A stretch of DNA of 64,000 bases from Sipunculus nudus. Its lineage: Eukaryota; Annelida; Sipuncula; Golfingiida; Sipunculidae. Where the stretch lies: positions 39,514,401 to 39,578,400 of the forward strand of contig CM049317.1 of assembly GCA_026874595.1 (NCBI GenBank), read 5' to 3'. This document shows, one piece after another, positions 58,850-64,000 of this stretch (position 1 is the first letter of the stretch; the number at the start of each line of letters is the position of its first letter). The notes under the pieces were generated by a model that worked only from the letters and a program-made list of their open reading frames with translations, ran no database searches and had not been told where the DNA came from. A program made the position numbers and the translations under genes.

Positions 58850-59150
58850 GTTGTTGTATCAAAGCCATGAGATTGTGAGTTCCAATCTCAGCTGGGGGCA
58901 GTGAGATATTTAAAGGTTGGCCCCCACCCCAGGGTGAGCACTCTGCAGGCTTAATGGGAAGGCTGTGCCCAACGGCTGTGTTTCACTCACCAACTAATTC
59001 GCCTTCCAGGGGTTCCTCAGTGGTATGACCCAGCAATGAGGATGATTATGCACCCAGGGCCAGCAGGTGCAGTAGTCACCAGGCCTGGTTGATGCTAGGA
59101 TATAAGATAAGAGGAAGCGTGTGTTACTGCCCTGTCATAAAGTCCAAAAA
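58850..59150 (+). mobile_element. tRNA-derived SINE, plus strand
   Basis: The B-box-like AGTTCCAATCTC (58878-58889) lies in a tRNA-like head. It is followed by 'gaaggctgtgcc', 'ggggttcctcagtgg', 'gattatgcacccaggg' and 'ctaggatataag'. It is inverted relative to the copy at 15110-15440, to which it aligns throughout. Confidence 0.7.
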
Positions 59151-59188
59151 TGGAGGCAGGTACCTCCACCAAAACAATATTACTAAAA

Positions 59189-59666
59189 AAAAGGGCTACA
59201 GGCCTAATGTGAACCTGTGCAAAGTTTGAGAGTATGAATGGAAAGTTATTTTTAAAATCTAATATTGATCCACTTATGTCCTGCATATCTACTTTAGTTA
59301 TTATGATTTCAGCAAAATGGACGTTTCTGACCTTCAAGTTTCAGACTAGGACATTTTAAAACTAGGATGTATCAGTCAGGATATTCCAGATATGTTCTTT
59401 TTACCAGGGAGGATTATTGGGACAGATGAACGGACAATTAGGTTTCAGAGAAGAACATTTTTTAATGTTTTTTAGCTTCTTCCCTTTAAAATCTAAAAAA
59501 ATGCAGTTAGCCAAGAAATAAGCTAAATCCAATAGAATTTTTTAGATGACAATTTTTTTAGAAAAATATGGTGATGCTAGCTCCTGCCCTTTTTGAGATA
59601 GCCATGATGGTAGACGGAAGAGGGACAACGCCACACCATTGCATAAGCTCACAGTTTCACTAAAAA
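59189..59666 (-). mobile_element. Short HINE-C copy, minus strand
   Basis: The 3' end is at the left (gggctacaggcctaatgtga, then acctgtgc). The 5' head is at the right (gcataagctcacagtttcac, then taaaaa). At 478 bp it is the smallest HINE-C with both ends visible. Confidence 0.62.
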
Positions 59667-59677
59667 TGCAAACCAAG

Positions 59678-60870
59678 TTTTTAGCTCAGCTGACTATAAG
59701 TCATCTGAGCTATAGTCATGGTCCATTGTCTGTCGTCCGTCCGTCTGTCTGTCTGTTTGTCCGTCCGTCCGTCTGTCCGGATGTCCGTCCGTAAGACTGG
59801 CACGTTATGACACCATTGGACCTACGAATCTGAAATTCGGTATATAGTTAGATGTCCCCAAAATCTCCGAAAATTGGGTCAATAGGACTTCATTCCTTCA
59901 TGATATTAAGGAAAAACCTCAATTTTTTATTAGAAATCTATTTTCACACTTCAGGACTGCCTAATATCAAAACCACTCATCTGGTTTTCTTCATATTAGC
60001 CATAAATATTCTGCTATATAGTTCCTATGTACATGCCAGATATTAAGTCAGTATTATATAATTTAAAAAAGTTATGGGCCCAAACATAATGGACTTTGTA
60101 AAAAAATCAGGAAGATATTTGGTCACTTAAGACCAAAAGTGTTAAAGGTAGGGACTTTTTTCCAGTAATACAACTTTAATTAATCAAAATTTAATTGTAT
60201 ACCAAAAATTAGATCAAAATCTGTTAAATTTTATTAAATATTGGCAAAAATATAAAATTGGTACCTTAAGTTTTGCCCAACTTTGGCCACAGCACGTTTT
60301 TTTCCTGTAAGTACTGTGGATTTAATTTTCACAGCATGTATACATAAGGATTTAATCTGTTAAAATCTAAAATTTGAAAATAAAAGCTGCAAAATTAGGC
60401 TAGTTATTGAATTCTTTTGGAGGCTCTCGTTGTATTCCCTTACATTGTCAAGCAGTCCACTTTGATGACTGTAGGTCATTCAGTGCACATCTCTATACTC
60501 CCCAAGCTGTTGGCATAATTTTAGATGTCCCCAAAATCTCCTACCATACCGAAAATTGGGTCATTAGGACTTCGTTCCTTGGAGATATTAAGGAAAAAAA
60601 CTCTGTCTTTCATAAAAAAAAGCCATTGTTACACTTCAAGGCTGCCTAATATCAAAACCACTGATCTGTTTTTTTATTGTATTTAGTATTCACATTCTTT
60701 ACTACATTTTTATGAACATACCAAAAATTAGGTCAGTATTGGGTATTATTTTGAAGTTATGGGCCAAAACATAATGCAATTTTTTAAAAAATCAGGAAAT
60801 ATATTTACTCACCTAACAAATTTCAAGGAATTGATTGAAAAGAGAAGCTTTTATTCAAGTTTTCATACAC
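59678..60870 (+). mobile_element. HINE-B variant (B-var), two core units
   Basis: Head tttttagctcagctgactataag and a long GTCC/GTCT tetranucleotide repeat (about 59735-59792) are followed by a core unit (59800-60410) and a second partial unit (60500-60830). It matches 13068-13770 and 42080-43380. No 3' hairpin is present. Confidence 0.6.
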
Positions 60871-62010
60871 CATGTCAAGTGTTGTTTACATCAGACCCAC
60901 CTAGTAGTACAGCCTTCACTTGTATTATGTAACCCTCTCCAGGCAGCTTGCCTTGGCTCAGCTTGGCCAATACCAGCAGGCTTCCCCTCTGCCCTGCACT
61001 CCCCCCCCCCCCCCCCCCCCGCCCCCAGATTGTGCATAAACTAGATGAATGTTATTATTTTCTGTATTTGATTCATTCTTATTCTAGGCTATGCTACATT
61101 TTAGATTTTGTATTGTACCACCAGGGTTACAATGATTAAAGTGTACATTTAATTGTGTCCACAAAGTGGTGTATTGCTATGAAAGTGTGGATGTTCATGA
61201 GATAAGTAATTCCATCCTTCAGAAGAGTAAAAACTTCAACAGGTGTGAAATTGACTATTAATTCCAGTAATAAATTAAAACTCGGATAGTAATTAGCACA
61301 ATGATATTGTTTGTCCCTCATTCAACCAACAGTGTGTATACTTTATTTGAAAAGATGTTTTATTTTATCAAATTTACTGAATCTTTTATTTTATTTTGGT
61401 TAATAAAATTAAGCATGTACTGAAAACTCCAATGTGCAAAACTTTTTAATAGTGATTCAAGGAATATTCTTGTAGATGCCATGTTGTGGCATTATTTTCT
61501 TTTAAATTCAGTTTAAACATTTATGATTTAAAAATAATAAAATATATGTGTATGCATAATATGACCCAATATGAGCTACACTCTGGATAAATAATGATTG
61601 CAACTTAGAACTCTGATATTTTAACTTATATTTTCAAATTATTTTCATTACAAATTTATTAAAGTTGTAAATAAAAAAGTTGAATCTGATAAAACTGGTA
61701 ATGGAAAAAGTGTATATGCCTAAAAAAAATAAGCTCAAAACTCTAAACCTTAACTGTTTTTCTTCATGACAGGCTTGTCAGAGTATTAGTTTTGCAATCA
61801 TATATTAAGAACTTTACTATAACCAAGTAGGAGGGCCTCTTTCGTCTTAGCTTCTCATATGCTTGTATATCTGAAAAACGTTACAATAGAATATTTTGCA
61901 TATTTTGCATTTGCAAAAATATCAAACTTTAGCTGAGCGCTGTGACCCATAGGTCCCTTGTTTCAATCAGTTGAAAGATATACTTCCAATAGTTCTAATC
62001 TGGGCATTCT
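60871..62010. other. Intron 6 segment with poly-C, mostly AT-rich
   Basis: A 20-nt C-run lies at 61001-61020. An isolated HINE-B-type 3' end (agctgagcgctgtgacccat, then aggtcccttgt) ends at about 61961. No genes are recognised. Confidence 0.55.
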
Positions 62011-62013
62011 GCA

Positions 62014-62090
62014 TCTAGACGATGTGTCTGGATGTCTAGACGATGTGTCTGGATGTCTAGACACATTGTCTAGACACCAGACACAGCCAG
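62014..62090. repeat. 21-bp direct repeat followed by inverted complement
   Basis: TCTAGACGATGTGTCTGGATG occurs twice in tandem (62014-62034 and 62035-62055). It is followed by GTCTAGACACCAGACAC, which pairs with GTGTCTGGATGTCTAGAC apart from a two-base gap, so the site can form a strong hairpin. Confidence 0.85.
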
Positions 62091-62094
62091 GTCA

Positions 62095-62848
62095 GTTGCC
62101 ATGGTGATGTCTGGACCCCACCTGGTTGTACTGGGTGACCTCTTGACTCAGCTGCTGAAACTCAGGAGGTTGTGAAATCTGTTTTCAAACACAGAAAGCC
62201 TTTTTTCAATTGGCTACACTGCTTTTTTAAAGCTGCATTTACCCAATCTATTCTTATAAAACAAGCAGAACACTACCATAGAATAATTCTTGTAAAGTTT
62301 AAACCAATCAGCTTAACTGTTTCATCATAAAACAGTGTATAAGCTAGAAGAATCTAAAATTACATTTTCGCTTGTAAAATCAATGTAGGTGGCGCCTCCA
62401 ATACCTCAATTTCAGATGTGACATATGTGACAAACATTGGCATAAAATTTGGTGATGATAGCTTCAGCCGTTTCTGAGATTTAATTTTAGTATGCTGTTT
62501 TGGACAGATGGCTAAGTTCAACCGACTGTAACTCGGCCAAAAATCCCTAACTGGAACCATTCGAACAAACTTGAAAAAGACTGTTCCAGGGATCATTTCT
62601 GTGAAATATTGGACAATTTGGCTTGACATTTTCGGAGAAGAAGATTTTTAAAGGTTTTTAAGGTTTTTCCCTATATGCAGATACCCAATAAATAAGCTCA
62701 ATAAGATGAAGTTTGACATGTAACTGATTCCTACATGCAATTTGGAGCTGCTAGCTCTGACGGTTTCTGAGATAGCATGGGTTAACGTACGGACAACGGC
62801 GGACGGAAGACGCTGCGCAATTGCATAAGCTCACAGGTTTGCTAAAAA
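62095..62848 (-). mobile_element. HINE-C, minus strand, 3'-truncated
   Basis: The 5' head is at the right (gcataagctcacaggtttgc, then taaaaa). The core includes 'gacctcttgactcagctgctg', related to modules in C2, and GGTGGCGCCTCC near 62389. No 3' hairpin is found on the left. The interval 62849-63478 up to exon G shows no feature. Confidence 0.6.
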
Positions 62849-63460
62849 TAGAAGTATTGGAGGTCTGCTGATTGAAAGTAGGACCAATTTACAAATGAAT
62901 ATCTATACTACATACCAAATACATTGAAGGCATATTTCTTTTCTATATTTTGATAAAAAAAATAAATCACAATGAATTTGGGGGAGAACTTAAAGGGCAC
63001 AAAGGTCGTAAGACAATATAGACGTCACAAAGATGTCATAAAGGTTGGTCGCATATGACTTGGCATTGACTAATGTGATCATATGGAATTGCTTGTATAA
63101 TTCTGTTCTCTGGTGATTAATGTATCACAAACATAACTGTGATGTACTGTTGGAGTGTTAGCCAAATGTTCACCATTAACCTTTAACTGGAATATTTAAC
63201 TGATGACAGCTGGAATGAATAATGTTAATCTGTGAAAATGTAAGTGTGACATGCAACAGAATAAAATGTATGTTAAAGAATAAGTCATCCAGATCACAGT
63301 TCAGCATACATGCCACACATGTAATTATATAAATGTATGATGCACATTTACTGGTGACTGTAGTGCCTTCTACCCTCACTAATCACTGAAAAGGGCAAAT
63401 GATTAGGAAAACTGAATGTGTGTTTATTATGTGGAGCGGACCACAGTATAGATATTGTGA

Positions 63461-64000
<540 letters not shown>

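Noticed and set aside
58858-58930. Stand-alone tRNA gene
   Set aside because: Only the B-box-like part is recognisable. There is no full cloverleaf, and the downstream sequence is shared with the 15110-15440 copy, as expected of a SINE.

Overview
This window is intron-rich animal DNA. It carries the middle of one large plus-strand gene, a TANC1/TANC2-like (rolling pebbles-type) scaffold protein. Seven coding exons (1000-2140, 21414-21645, 33074-33310, 34587-34763, 40095-40179, 57389-57822, 63479-63611) join in frame through GT-AG introns. Together they encode the C-terminal part of the TANC P-loop ATPase domain and most of the ankyrin-repeat block. The N-terminus lies upstream of the window, and the TPR/coiled-coil C-terminus lies downstream. 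No other host gene is visible. The exons cover about 2.4 kb of 64 kb.

The repeat landscape suggests a mollusc, most likely a bivalve: non-autonomous Helitron-like elements with internal tandem repeats, a DIRS-type tyrosine-recombinase retroelement, a tRNA-derived SINE and long GC microsatellites. This is inference, because no species-diagnostic gene is present.

Layout: 1-700 old satellite monomers; 1000-2140 exon A; 2551-3145 a 53-bp minisatellite; 3185-20069 a pile of Helitron/HINE-like families, one hAT-like element, one TA-flanked MITE and one SINE; 21414 exon B; 22052-23745 DIRS remnant interrupted by HINE-like elements; 24112-32840 more HINE-like copies in both orientations; 33074 and 34587 exons C and D; 34745-38262 a 40-bp minisatellite that starts inside exon D and repeats its 5' splice site about 87 times; 38271-39852 a complete HINE; 40095 exon E followed by a 60-bp minisatellite; 40927-56220 further HINE copies (one split by a pogo-like transposon with a broken transposase) including a 5.2-kb copy swollen by 289-bp tandem repeats; 57389 exon F; more HINE/SINE copies; 63479 exon G.

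The most interesting signals are: (i) the exon-D splice donor amplified into a 3.5-kb minisatellite; (ii) at least four repeat families that share one architecture (5' terminal motif, its inverted complement just before a 3' hairpin, insertion between T and T), matching Helentron-associated elements; and (iii) perfect nuclear-receptor response elements inside these repeats (palindromic AGGTCATGACCT, AGGTCACTGTGACCT, and direct repeats of AGGTCA), plus a 12-bp palindrome GGTGGCGCCACC shared by otherwise different families.
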